A stretch of 9,741 nt of DNA from assembly GCA_900552225.1 (NCBI GenBank), contig URYX01000055.1, positions 1 through 9,741 on the forward strand, given 5' to 3'. Shown piece after piece: positions 1-6,654 of this stretch. Below the pieces are notes generated by a model. The model searched no databases and was not told the DNA's origin. It saw only the letters and a list, made by a program, of their open reading frames with translations. The position numbers were made by a program, and so were the translations under genes. The DNA is from an uncultured Oscillospiraceae bacterium (GTDB taxonomy: Bacteria; Bacillota; Clostridia; Oscillospirales; Acutalibacteraceae). How positions within the stretch are numbered: position 1 is the first letter of the stretch; every line of letters begins with the position of its first letter.

Positions 1-1
1 G

Positions 2-253
2 AAGGAAATGAGCAAGTTTATGTTCGGCAAGCTGAAGGAGCACGGCTGCCGGGTGCTGCTGGCGTCGGAGACCATGACGCCGGACGAGCTCGGTGAGGAA
101 GCCCTGATCAGCTATTATACGAAGGGCACGCAGTACTTCATCAAGGAGCAGCAGAAGCTGCGCCGGCTCATTGAGGCGGACGGCTGCCAAAAGGGCGGCA
201 TCGCCATTCACTGGGTCAATGCGTGGTTCCGGATGTATAAGAACATGCCGTAA
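2..253 (+). CDS. C-terminal part of an unrecognised protein (possibly serine-recombinase-like)
   Basis: This reading frame is open to the left edge and ends at the TAA at 251-253, so about 83 residues are visible and the gene is probably truncated by the window. The first ATG (8-10) is an unlikely start because the purine run before it is only about one base away. The visible part is soluble and mixed charged, with no membrane segment. It has a short beta-like stretch (GCRVLLASE), then an amphipathic helix rich in K, E and Q, and ends in an aromatic tail (HWVNAWFRMYKNMP). The pattern 'KLKEHGCRVLLASE...' followed by a long helix loosely resembles the end of a serine-recombinase catalytic domain, where a strand and a conserved E precede the long helix. 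The arginine-rich features of that family are not visible. The resemblance is inference only, and the function should be treated as unknown. Confidence 0.5.
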   Translation, partial: KEMSKFMFGKLKEHGCRVLLASETMTPDELGEEALISYYTKGTQYFIKEQQKLRRLIEADGCQKGGIAIHWVNAWFRMYKNMP

Positions 254-270
254 GGATTCAGCGCATATCC

Positions 271-301
271 GCCCGGCAGGAGCTGCAGGAGCCTGCCGGG
301 C
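271..301 (+). repeat. Perfect 10-bp hairpin between the first gene and the LacI regulator
   Basis: GCCCGGCAGG (271-280) and CCTGCCGGGC (292-301) are perfectly complementary around an 11-nt loop. No T tract follows, so it is not a classic intrinsic terminator. It may still protect the 3' end of the upstream transcript or impede polymerase. Both arms closely match the stem of the terminator at 3598-3636. The rest of the 84-nt gap (254-337) is GC-rich and shows no clear promoter. Confidence 0.6.
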
Positions 302-337
302 CGGTCGGACGGAACGGGCAGAAAAGAGGGAAATGCT

Positions 338-1381
338 GTGGAAGACAAAAGGGTAACGATTTATGATGTGGCGATGAAATGCGGCTTGTCGGTAGCCACC
401 GTGTCGCGCGTACTGAGCAATGCGGATTATGCCGTCAGTGAGAAGGCGCGTGCGCGGGTACGGGAGACAGCCAAGGCGATGGGCTATCAGCCCAATTTCC
501 TCGGGCGCTATCTGAAAAGCAATTCCACCAACGACATTGGCGTTCTGATTCCGAATATCTCCCATTATCAGCACCTGGCGATGGTGGAGGGAATCCATCA
601 TGCCATGGCCAACAGCGGCTACAATACGCTGATCAGCTTTACCTATTACAATGACGAGTTTGAGCGTCAGCAGTTTCTCTCGTTCCTGCAAAAGCGTGTG
701 AAGGGAATCATTTTAGTGTCGGGCAACGCCGAGACGGAATGGCTGAAGGATATGCCGCTCGGTGACCTGCCGGTGGTGGCCCTGGAGACGCGCCTGCCGA
801 TCCATACCTCCTATGTCGGCTTCGACTATTATGAGGCGGGGGCCATGGCGGCGGATTACTTATGGAAGAAGGGACACCGCCGGGTGGCGGTGATCAGCTC
901 GAGCTACGTGCGCGGCAGCCGCCGGCAGCGGTTCGACGGCTTTGTGGAGACGCTGAAAAAGCACGGCGTGGAGATTCCGGGCGAATACATCTGCGTGGCG
1001 GACAATTCCCGCGGCGACGGCAACGAGGACATTTTTTCCCTCGGCCGCCGTATGACCGAGCAGCTGCTGGAGCTGCCGGAACGGCCGACGGCCCTGTTTG
1101 CCATCAACGATATGCTCGCCCTCGGCGCGGTGCGCACGCTGCTGCATTACCGCCTGCGGGTGCCGCAGGATATGGCGGTGGTCGGCTTCGGCAACACCTC
1201 GATGGCGCGCCTTTCCACACCGACACTGACAACGGTGGACCAGTGTGCGTTTGATATGGGGGCCGCGGCGGTGGAGCAGCTGCTCGATCAGTTTGAACAC
1301 CCGCAGGGAGAGCGGCGTGTGGAGATTCTGCACCCCCGCCTGTTTGTGCGGGAGACCACCGAGCCCGGCGGCGGTTTTTAA
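338..1381 (+). CDS. LacI/GalR-family transcriptional repressor
   Basis: This encodes a 347-residue DNA-binding regulator of sugar-responsive genes, of normal length for the family. The N-terminal helix-turn-helix is textbook LacI: VTIYDVAMKCGLSVATVSRVLSN at about residues 6-28, followed by the hinge-helix region (GYQPNFLGRYLKS). The periplasmic-binding-protein-like effector domain starts at 'DIGVLIPNISHY' and includes 'RVKGIILVSG', 'GHRRVAVIS', 'RFDGFVETL', 'PTALFAINDMLALGA' and 'VVGFGNTSMA...TPTLTTVDQ'. The start is GTG at 338, with AAGAGGG seven bases upstream; the ATG at 333 is out of frame. The gene is followed by a terminator. The next gene on the same strand encodes a putative carbohydrate-active enzyme, so the repressor probably responds to a sugar linked to that enzyme. 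The ligand and operator cannot be read from the sequence. Confidence 0.95.
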   Translation: MEDKRVTIYDVAMKCGLSVATVSRVLSNADYAVSEKARARVRETAKAMGYQPNFLGRYLKSNSTNDIGVLIPNISHYQHLAMVEGIHHAMANSGYNTLISFTYYNDEFERQQFLSFLQKRVKGIILVSGNAETEWLKDMPLGDLPVVALETRLPIHTSYVGFDYYEAGAMAADYLWKKGHRRVAVISSSYVRGSRRQRFDGFVETLKKHGVEIPGEYICVADNSRGDGNEDIFSLGRRMTEQLLELPERPTALFAINDMLALGAVRTLLHYRLRVPQDMAVVGFGNTSMARLSTPTLTTVDQCAFDMGAAAVEQLLDQFEHPQGERRVEILHPRLFVRETTEPGGGF

Positions 1382-1392
1382 GCCGCCCAGAT

Positions 1393-1428
1393 CGGTCACA
1401 GCTGTCGGGGGACAGCCGTGACCGTTTT
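1393..1428 (+). terminator. Intrinsic terminator after the LacI-family gene
   Basis: CGGTCAC-A-GCTGTC (1393-1406) pairs with GACAGC-C-GTGACCG (1411-1424) around a GGGG loop, with one A-C mismatch. TTTT follows at 1425-1428. It begins 12 bases past the repressor stop codon and probably ends that transcript. Confidence 0.82.
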
Positions 1429-1439
1429 ACCTGTACACA

Positions 1440-1467
1440 ATGCCTCTCCCTCTATCGGGAGAGGCAT
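1440..1467 (+). terminator. Second hairpin in tandem, probable backup terminator
   Basis: ATGCCTCTCCC (1440-1450) and GGGAGAGGCAT (1457-1467) form a perfect 11-bp stem with the six-base loop TCTATC. The following tract is weak (CTTTG). It lies 12 nt after the first terminator. It could be a second terminator, or a hairpin in the leader of the next gene if a promoter lies between them. Confidence 0.55.
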
Positions 1468-1468
1468 C

Positions 1469-1497
1469 TTTGAAAACAGAATACGGTTTTGTACAAA
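1469..1497 (+). promoter_or_regulatory. Candidate operator/promoter region for the enzyme gene
   Basis: TTTGAAAAC (1469-1477) is mirrored by GTTTT (1486-1490) and CAAA (1494-1497), giving an imperfect inverted repeat. A 10-bp perfect palindrome, TTTGTACAAA, occupies 1488-1497. TTGAAA (1470-1475) and TACAAA (1492-1497) are spaced 16 bp like -35 and -10 boxes. However, the implied transcript start would fall on the ribosome binding site (1505-1510), so the promoter reading is weak. The location suits an operator for the neighbouring LacI-type repressor, although the usual central CG of LacI-family operators is absent. Confidence 0.3.
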
Positions 1498-1514
1498 TAA
1501 AAAAGGGGAGTTTT

Positions 1515-3566
1515 ATGCGTATGAACACAAACAAGCTGGTGCTTTGCGCCGCGGCGGAGGACGATTTGTCCGCTGCGCTGCAAAGCGGAGGATACCCGGT
1601 GGTACGGGAAACCTCGCTCGAAAAGGCTCTGGAGACCGTGCCGCAGGGCGGGACGGTGTTTGTCGCTGCGGATGCCTATCCGCAGCAGACCACCGTGGTG
1701 ACGGCCGCTATGCTGGAGGCTGCGGCGGCGCGCGGGGTGCACCTGGTGATCGAATATCCGAAGCAGGTGGGGGATACCGTGTATCCCGCGCCGGTCGAGG
1801 TGACGCAGTTCGAGCGGGTGGCGGCTCTGTCGCCCGAGCGGCTGGGAGTGCCTCGCGGGACACTGCTGACGCTCAACTGCAATTTTCTGCTGCCACTGTC
1901 CGCTCCGGCCGAGCCGTGGTGCGTCGGACGCATGGCGGGCTATGATACGATGGCCTACGGTCTGCCGGAGAAGGTGTGGCCGCTGTTTGAGGAAAAGGAC
2001 GGCGTGACTGTGACGGCAGCGCCGCTTTCGCGTCTGATTCGCGCGCGGTCGGCCCCGCTGAAGACCTGGCACACGGTCTGCAGCCGGCTGCTGTCGGACT
2101 GGTGCGGACAGGAGGTGTCGGTGCGGTGGGATTCACCCGTGCATCCCTGCTACGCGCCGGAGGAGACGCTGCCGCCGGATGCCGAGCGCCGGGCCTTTCT
2201 CAAATGTGCCGATTGGTTTTTGCGCCGCGGTGTCGTGAAGGACAACGGAACGGACGATCTGGTGTGCATCGAGGGATACCTCTCGTGGATTCACCACGAC
2301 GGACACCAGGAAATCCGCCACTGCCTGCGCAGCGACTGCATGGCGGAGGCTGCCATGGTGCTCGGTCTGTACTATTCCATGCAGCCGGACGGAGAAATCC
2401 GCCGCAAGGCGGCCGCGCTGCTTGACAGCATCTGGACGTTGCCGGATTACGCCAACACCGATCCGGAGACGGAGTATTACGGGCTGAATAACTGGTATAA
2501 GGGTGCCCGCAATTTTTACGGGGACGATAACGCGAGGGTGCTGCTGGCATCGCTGCTGGCGCGCACCGCACTCGGGGATACCCGGTGGGACGAGGCAATT
2601 CTGCGCTGCCTGGTGGCCAACCTGCGTACCACCTCTTACCTGACGGGCTTCCGCCGGGAACGGATCGATGCGGCGGAGGAGGGTGATACCCGTCTGCTGA
2701 AGCACGAGCCGCATACCTGTGCCGCCCTGCGCGCGGAGTCTTATGAGTATCTGTCCGGCCACTTTGAGGCCTATCTGTGGGCCTGCAATCTGCTGGTGTA
2801 CCGGATGACCGGCGAGGAGGACTTCCTGCGCGTCACCGAGAAGGGCATCCGCACCATGATGGAGCGCGGCCCGGCACAGTGGAAATGGACCAATTCGCTG
2901 ACGGCCGAAATCTGCCGGATGCTGTTGCCGCTGGCCTTTTTGATGCGGCTGGAGCCGACAGAGGAGCATCGGCGCTGGCTGACGGATATGTGCCGCCGCG
3001 TCATGGACTGCACGGTGCCCTGCGGAACGGTGGCGGAGCAGATCGGAGCCATCGGAAGCGGCATGTATCCGCCTCCGCAGTCGAATGAGGCCTACGGAAC
3101 CGAGGAGGCCTCGCTCGGCCAGAATCCGGGCGATCCGGTGACCGATCTGCTGTATGTGACCAACTGGGCCTTCCTGGGACTGCATGAAGCGGCAGCCGCG
3201 CTGCGGGCCGTCGGTGAGGCGACGGAGGAAATCACCGGGGCCTCCGACCGTATGGCGGAGTTTTTGTGCCGGGTGCAGCTGAAGGCGGACCGCCCGGAAT
3301 ACGACCAGTTTGACGGGGTATGGATGCGTGGCTTCGACTTCGGGAAATGGGAGTACTGGGGCAGCAATGCCGATGCCGGCTGGGGCGTGTGGACGGTGGA
3401 ATCCGGCTGGATGAACAGCTGGATCAGTGCGCTGATGGCCATGCGCGGTAGCGGAACCAGCGTGTATGAGGTGATTGCGGACGGAAAATTCCCGGAGCTC
3501 GCCCCGCGGCTGATGCGCGAAATGTACCCGGAACGCGCCGAACAGGCATCCGCAGCCGGGCGGTAA
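1515..3566 (+). CDS. Putative alpha/alpha-barrel glycoside-hydrolase-like protein, cytoplasmic
   Basis: This encodes a 683-residue protein with no signal peptide or membrane segment. The start chosen is ATG 1515, with GGGGAG at 1505-1510; ATG 1521, two codons later, has better spacing and is equally possible. Residues about 1-190 alternate strands and helices (KLVLCAAAEDD, GTVFVAADAYP, GVHLVIEYPKQ), resembling a Rossmann or class-I glutamine-amidotransferase-like domain often attached to carbohydrate enzymes. From about residue 230 to the end the protein is helix-rich with many W, Y, H and acidic residues (WIHHDGHQE, ETEYYGLNNWYKGARNFYGDDN, TSYLTGFRRERID, WEYWGSNADAGWGVW), as in six-hairpin glycosidase or lyase barrels. 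The motif PPPQSNEAYGTEEASLG (from about residue 519) may line an active site. The preceding LacI-type regulator supports a sugar-related role. The exact family and substrate are not recognised, and catalytic residues cannot be assigned. Confidence 0.85.
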   Translation: MRMNTNKLVLCAAAEDDLSAALQSGGYPVVRETSLEKALETVPQGGTVFVAADAYPQQTTVVTAAMLEAAAARGVHLVIEYPKQVGDTVYPAPVEVTQFERVAALSPERLGVPRGTLLTLNCNFLLPLSAPAEPWCVGRMAGYDTMAYGLPEKVWPLFEEKDGVTVTAAPLSRLIRARSAPLKTWHTVCSRLLSDWCGQEVSVRWDSPVHPCYAPEETLPPDAERRAFLKCADWFLRRGVVKDNGTDDLVCIEGYLSWIHHDGHQEIRHCLRSDCMAEAAMVLGLYYSMQPDGEIRRKAAALLDSIWTLPDYANTDPETEYYGLNNWYKGARNFYGDDNARVLLASLLARTALGDTRWDEAILRCLVANLRTTSYLTGFRRERIDAAEEGDTRLLKHEPHTCAALRAESYEYLSGHFEAYLWACNLLVYRMTGEEDFLRVTEKGIRTMMERGPAQWKWTNSLTAEICRMLLPLAFLMRLEPTEEHRRWLTDMCRRVMDCTVPCGTVAEQIGAIGSGMYPPPQSNEAYGTEEASLGQNPGDPVTDLLYVTNWAFLGLHEAAAALRAVGEATEEITGASDRMAEFLCRVQLKADRPEYDQFDGVWMRGFDFGKWEYWGSNADAGWGVWTVESGWMNSWISALMAMRGSGTSVYEVIADGKFPELAPRLMREMYPERAEQASAAGR

Positions 3567-3591
3567 CCTTTAAAAAGCTTTTAAAACAGCC

Positions 3592-3643
3592 AAAAATGCC
3601 CGACAGGAATTGCCGTAAAAGCGGTTCCTGCCGGGCATTTTTT
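3592..3643 (+). terminator. Strong, probably bidirectional intrinsic terminator
   Basis: The left arm, AAAAATGCCCG (3592-3602) plus CAGGAA (3604-3609), pairs with TTCCTG (3625-3630) plus CGGGCATTTTT (3632-3642), with a single A-C mismatch. A small inner CCG/CGG stem may extend it. The T run reaches 3643, and the A run on the left would serve as a U tract on the other strand. It ends the enzyme gene transcript and insulates the downstream operon. An AT-rich inverted repeat (about 3569-3586) lies just before it. Confidence 0.9.
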
Positions 3644-3708
3644 GGAAGACGGACGGCTTTCGGCGGATGAAAGTCGGTGAAAAACCTCCGCAAAAACGGT
3701 TTGCCCCC

Positions 3709-3737
3709 TTTACAGCCGCCGTATTTTATAGTAAAAT
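3709..3737 (+). promoter_or_regulatory. Sigma-A-type promoter for the pyrH-rseP operon
   Basis: TTTACA (3709-3714) and TAAAAT (3732-3737) are separated by exactly 17 bp. The transcript would start near 3744, giving a leader of about 80 nt before pyrH. It lies between a strong terminator and the first gene of a tight operon. Confidence 0.75.
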
Positions 3738-3763
3738 AAGCCATAAGCCCGAAAAATAAAAGC

Positions 3764-3800
3764 GCGGCGCAGAAGCCGCCGTTTTCCGTGTATCGGAGAA
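3764..3800 (+). promoter_or_regulatory. Two small hairpins in the pyrH leader
   Basis: GCGGC (3764-3768) pairs with GCCGC (3775-3779) and is followed by CGTTTTCC, a weak attenuator-like arrangement. A second hairpin pairs TTTTCCG (3782-3788) with CGGAGAA (3794-3800), including one G-T wobble, and would occupy the T run of the first. Regulation of transcription into pyrH is possible but not shown. Confidence 0.3.
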
Positions 3801-3824
3801 AAAAAGCCGGAAGGATGGAAGAAA

Positions 3825-4529
3825 ATGCAGCCAAAGTATAAGCGCATTTTGCTCAAGCTCAGCGGAGAGGCCATGGCGGGAGAGGCCGGAATGGGAATCG
3901 ATTTTGAGGTGCTCAAGAGCTTCTGTCTCCCGATTAAGGAATGTGTCGATGCCGGGGTGCAGGTGGCAATCGTAGTCGGAGGCGGCAATTTCTGGCGCGG
4001 GCGCCAGAGCGGTCAAATGGACCGTACCCGTGCCGACCACATGGGGATGCTGGCCACCACCATCAACGCACTCGGTCTGTGCGACGCGCTGGAGCAGGTG
4101 GGCTGTGACGTGCGTGTGCAGACGGCAATTCAGATGAATCAGATTGCGGAGCCATATATCCGCAATCGCGCCGCCCGTCATCTCGAAAAGGGCCGTGTGG
4201 TAATCTTCGGATGCGGCACCGGTAACCCGTTTTTCTCGACGGATACGGCCGCGGCTCTCCGTGCCGCCGAAATCGACGCGGAAATCATCTTCAAGGCCAG
4301 CATGGTGGACGGCATCTACGACAGCGACCCGAAAAAGAACCCCGACGCCAAGAAATTTGACGAATTAAGTTATCTGGATGTGCTGAACAAGGACCTCAAG
4401 GTAATGGATTCGACGGCGGCGACGCTCTGCCGCGACAATCATTTGCCGCTGCTGGTGTTTAATCTGGACGATCCGCAGAATATTGTCCGTGCCGTGGCCG
4501 GTGAGCCGATCGGTACGCTGGTTCACTGA
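3825..4529 (+). CDS. pyrH: UMP kinase (uridylate kinase)
   Basis: This enzyme phosphorylates UMP to UDP with ATP, feeding UTP and CTP synthesis in the cytoplasm. It belongs to the amino-acid-kinase fold family and acts as a hexamer in bacteria. At 234 residues it has the usual length. Visible signatures are the N-terminal phosphate-binding KRILLKLSGEA, GGGNFWRG (residues 52-59), DHMGMLATTINALGL (from residue 71), RAARHLEKGRVVIFGCGTGNPFFSTDTAAALRA, and the nucleotide-binding DGIYDSDPKKNPDAKKFDELSY segment. ATG 3825 follows AAGGATGGAAG. It is the first gene of the operon, 22 nt before frr. The ribosomal protein S2 and EF-Ts genes that often precede pyrH are missing here; a carbohydrate-type locus precedes it instead. 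Confidence 0.98.
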   Translation: MQPKYKRILLKLSGEAMAGEAGMGIDFEVLKSFCLPIKECVDAGVQVAIVVGGGNFWRGRQSGQMDRTRADHMGMLATTINALGLCDALEQVGCDVRVQTAIQMNQIAEPYIRNRAARHLEKGRVVIFGCGTGNPFFSTDTAAALRAAEIDAEIIFKASMVDGIYDSDPKKNPDAKKFDELSYLDVLNKDLKVMDSTAATLCRDNHLPLLVFNLDDPQNIVRAVAGEPIGTLVH

Positions 4530-4551
4530 ACAATAAGGGAGGAGCAACACG

Positions 4552-5106
4552 ATGCAACAGGTATACAAGACAACCGAAGAAAAAATGAACAAGACGGTAC
4601 AGGCGATGCTGGCCAATTTCGGCTCCATCCGCGCCGGCCGTGCCTCTGCCTCCGTGCTGGACCGCGTGACGGTGAATTATTACGGGTGTCCCACGCCGGT
4701 CAACCAGATGGCCAACGTGTCCACGCCGGAGCCGCGCATGCTGATGATTCAGCCGTATGATAAGAGCACCCTGCGCGATATCGAGCGCGCTATCCTGACC
4801 TCGGATATCGGCATCAACCCGCAGAACGACGGTATGGTGATCCGTATGGCGTTTCCGCCGCTGACGGAGGAGCGCCGCCGCGAAATCGGTAAGAATATCT
4901 CCCGCTATGCGGAGGAGGCCAAGGTGGCCATCCGCTCCATTCGCCGCGACGGGCTGGAAAAGCTCAAGGGCATGAAAAGGGATGCAGTGATTACCGAGGA
5001 TGACCTGAAGGTGGCAGAGAAGAAGATGCAGGATTATACGGACGATTTCTGCAAGGAGATCGACCGCCTGGCGGCCGCCAAGGAAAAAGAAATTATGGAG
5101 ATGTAA
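4552..5106 (+). CDS. frr: Ribosome recycling factor
   Basis: With EF-G, this protein splits post-termination ribosomes so that subunits can be reused. It has 184 residues, one fewer than the common 185. It shows the family hallmarks: the helix FGSIRAGRASASVLDRVTVNYYG, then the beta domain (TPVNQMANVSTPEPRMLMIQPYDKSTLRDIERAI), SDIGINPQNDGMVIRMAFPPLTEERRRE, and a long C-terminal helix with VAIRSIRRDGLEKLKGMKRD and a charged tail. ATG 4552 has the strong site GGGAGGAG upstream. It is tightly coupled between pyrH and uppS (3 nt to the next start), a classic arrangement. Confidence 0.98.
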   Translation: MQQVYKTTEEKMNKTVQAMLANFGSIRAGRASASVLDRVTVNYYGCPTPVNQMANVSTPEPRMLMIQPYDKSTLRDIERAILTSDIGINPQNDGMVIRMAFPPLTEERRREIGKNISRYAEEAKVAIRSIRRDGLEKLKGMKRDAVITEDDLKVAEKKMQDYTDDFCKEIDRLAAAKEKEIMEM

Positions 5107-5109
5107 GCC

Positions 5110-5847
5110 ATGGCATTCTGGAAGCGCCGTGCCGCGGATACACCGCCGGACCGTATTCCGGTGCATCTCGGCATCATTATGGACGGCAACGGCCGCTGGG
5201 CGCGCCGGCGCGGGCTGCCGCGCCGGGCCGGTCATGCGGCGGGGGCGCAGGTGTTCCGCAAAATTACCAAGGCCTGCGAAAAGCGGGGCATCGGGTATCT
5301 GACGGTGTATGCCTTTTCGACGGAGAACTGGAAGCGGCCGCAGGAGGAGGTTGCCGCCATCATGAACCTCCTGCGGGACTACCTGAAGGAGTCGCTGGCG
5401 GATTTCAAGCGGGAGAATATCCGTACCTGCTTTATCGGTGACCGGACACCGCTGGCGCCGGATATTCTGGCGCTGATGGAGGAGGCCGAGGCCTCCACAG
5501 CCCATAAGACCGGGATGACGCTGCAGATTGCGCTCAACTACGGCGGCCGGGACGAGATCGTCCACGCCGTGCGGCGCATCGGGGAGGAGATCCGCGAAGG
5601 AATGCTTTCCCCCGAGCAGGTGACGGAGCAGACGCTGTCCGAGCGGATGTATACGGCGGGCGTGCCGGATCCGGATCTGATTTTGCGGCCGAGCGGAGAA
5701 TACCGTTCCTCCAATTTCCTGCTGTGGCAGTCGGCCTATGCGGAATATGTGTTCATGGATATTCTGTGGCCGGATTTTACCGAGCGGGATCTGGACCGTG
5801 CTCTGGCGGAATATGCGCGGCGAAACCGCCGCTTTGGAGGAGTGTAA
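5110..5847 (+). CDS. uppS: Undecaprenyl diphosphate synthase (cis-prenyltransferase)
   Basis: This enzyme condenses isopentenyl diphosphate units onto farnesyl diphosphate to make C55 undecaprenyl diphosphate, the lipid carrier for peptidoglycan and other wall polymers. Its 245 residues match the family. HLGIIMDGNGRWARRRG (residues 19-35) holds the catalytic Asp (D25) and the diphosphate-binding loop. FSTENWKRP follows. DLILRPSGEYRSSNFLLWQ (around R193-E197) is the substrate-binding motif, with P where many members have T in R-T-S-G-E. WPDF follows near the C-terminus. ATG 5110 lies 3 nt after frr, and its GGAG (5097-5100) lies inside frr, which suggests translational coupling. The product uses precursors made downstream of dxr. 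Confidence 0.97.
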   Translation: MAFWKRRAADTPPDRIPVHLGIIMDGNGRWARRRGLPRRAGHAAGAQVFRKITKACEKRGIGYLTVYAFSTENWKRPQEEVAAIMNLLRDYLKESLADFKRENIRTCFIGDRTPLAPDILALMEEAEASTAHKTGMTLQIALNYGGRDEIVHAVRRIGEEIREGMLSPEQVTEQTLSERMYTAGVPDPDLILRPSGEYRSSNFLLWQSAYAEYVFMDILWPDFTERDLDRALAEYARRNRRFGGV

Positions 5848-6654
5848 GTGAAAACCCGTATTTTGACAGGCGTGGTCGCCGGCGGACTGTTTTTGGCCAT
5901 TTTGGTACAGCCGTGGACGCTGGCGGTCAATCTGGTAATGGCGCTGCTGGCGGTAATCGCCGTCTACGAGCTTCTGTATGTGACGGGCTGCGCCCGGCAT
6001 TGGGAGCTGGTGGTGCCGTCGGCCGTGTTCGCCGCAGCGGTGCCGTTTTTGGAGCCGCTCTTTTCGCAGAAGGCGGAGGGAGCAATTCGGTTTGAGTGGA
6101 TGCCGATCCTACTGGCTGTATATGCGATGCTGCTGTGCATTCTGGCGGTGATTCGCCACACCCGTGTGAATATTCAGGAGGTAGCTTACGCCGTCGTGCT
6201 GACGGTGCTCTCCTCCTTTGCCCTAGCCTCGATCGCCTATCTGCGGGAGATGAGCCTTGAGCTGGCGGTGCTGGTGCTGCTGATTCCGTGGGTCAGCGAT
6301 ACCGGAGCCTATTTTACGGGGACGTTTTTCGGCAAGCATAAGCTGTGCCCGCAGATCAGCCCGAAAAAAACGGTGGAGGGCCTGATCGGCGGCATCGTTT
6401 TGGCGGTGGCCGTGGACGTGCTGGTGGCCTGGCTGTGGTCTGGAGAGAGTATCTCGCTGTGGATTGTGGCGGCGGTGGCGCTGATTGGCGCACCGCTCTC
6501 CGTGTTCGGTGATTTGTTCGCGTCCATTATCAAGCGTCAGTGCGGAATCAAGGATTATGGGCACCTGTTCCCGGGGCACGGCGGCGTGATGGATCGCTTT
6601 GACAGCTTTTTGTTCGTCTCCTTCCCAGCCTATCTGGCGCTGCTGCTTTCCTGA
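5848..6654 (+). CDS. cdsA: Phosphatidate cytidylyltransferase (CDP-diglyceride synthase)
   Basis: This integral membrane enzyme converts phosphatidic acid and CTP to CDP-diacylglycerol for phospholipid synthesis. It has 268 residues and multiple hydrophobic segments, starting at 'ILTGVVAGGLFLAILV'. The conserved SDTGAYFTG is at residues 150-158, followed by FGKHK and SPKKTVEG. The cytidylyltransferase signature spans residues 221-253 (GDLFASIIKRQ...KDYGHLFPGHGGVMDRFDS). The start is GTG 5848, directly after the uppS stop codon, with GGAGGAG (5836-5842) five bases upstream. The gap after its stop is unusually long for this operon (145 nt). Confidence 0.97.
   Translation: MKTRILTGVVAGGLFLAILVQPWTLAVNLVMALLAVIAVYELLYVTGCARHWELVVPSAVFAAAVPFLEPLFSQKAEGAIRFEWMPILLAVYAMLLCILAVIRHTRVNIQEVAYAVVLTVLSSFALASIAYLREMSLELAVLVLLIPWVSDTGAYFTGTFFGKHKLCPQISPKKTVEGLIGGIVLAVAVDVLVAWLWSGESISLWIVAAVALIGAPLSVFGDLFASIIKRQCGIKDYGHLFPGHGGVMDRFDSFLFVSFPAYLALLLS

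Noticed and set aside
171..356. An open frame running through the gap between the first gene and the LacI-type gene
   Set aside because: It is out of frame with both real genes, has arginine-rich low-information content and no ribosome binding site.
2133..3185. A 350-codon minus-strand open frame opposite the putative glycoside hydrolase gene
   Set aside because: It is a shadow frame with biased composition, no ribosome binding site of note and no domain signal. The + strand gene has a good start and coherent protein character.
4459..6000. A 513-codon open frame on the minus strand opposite frr and uppS
   Set aside because: It lies opposite well-conserved pyrH, frr, uppS and cdsA sequence. 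Its translation is rich in H, R and Q with no recognisable family, typical of an antisense shadow in GC-rich genes.
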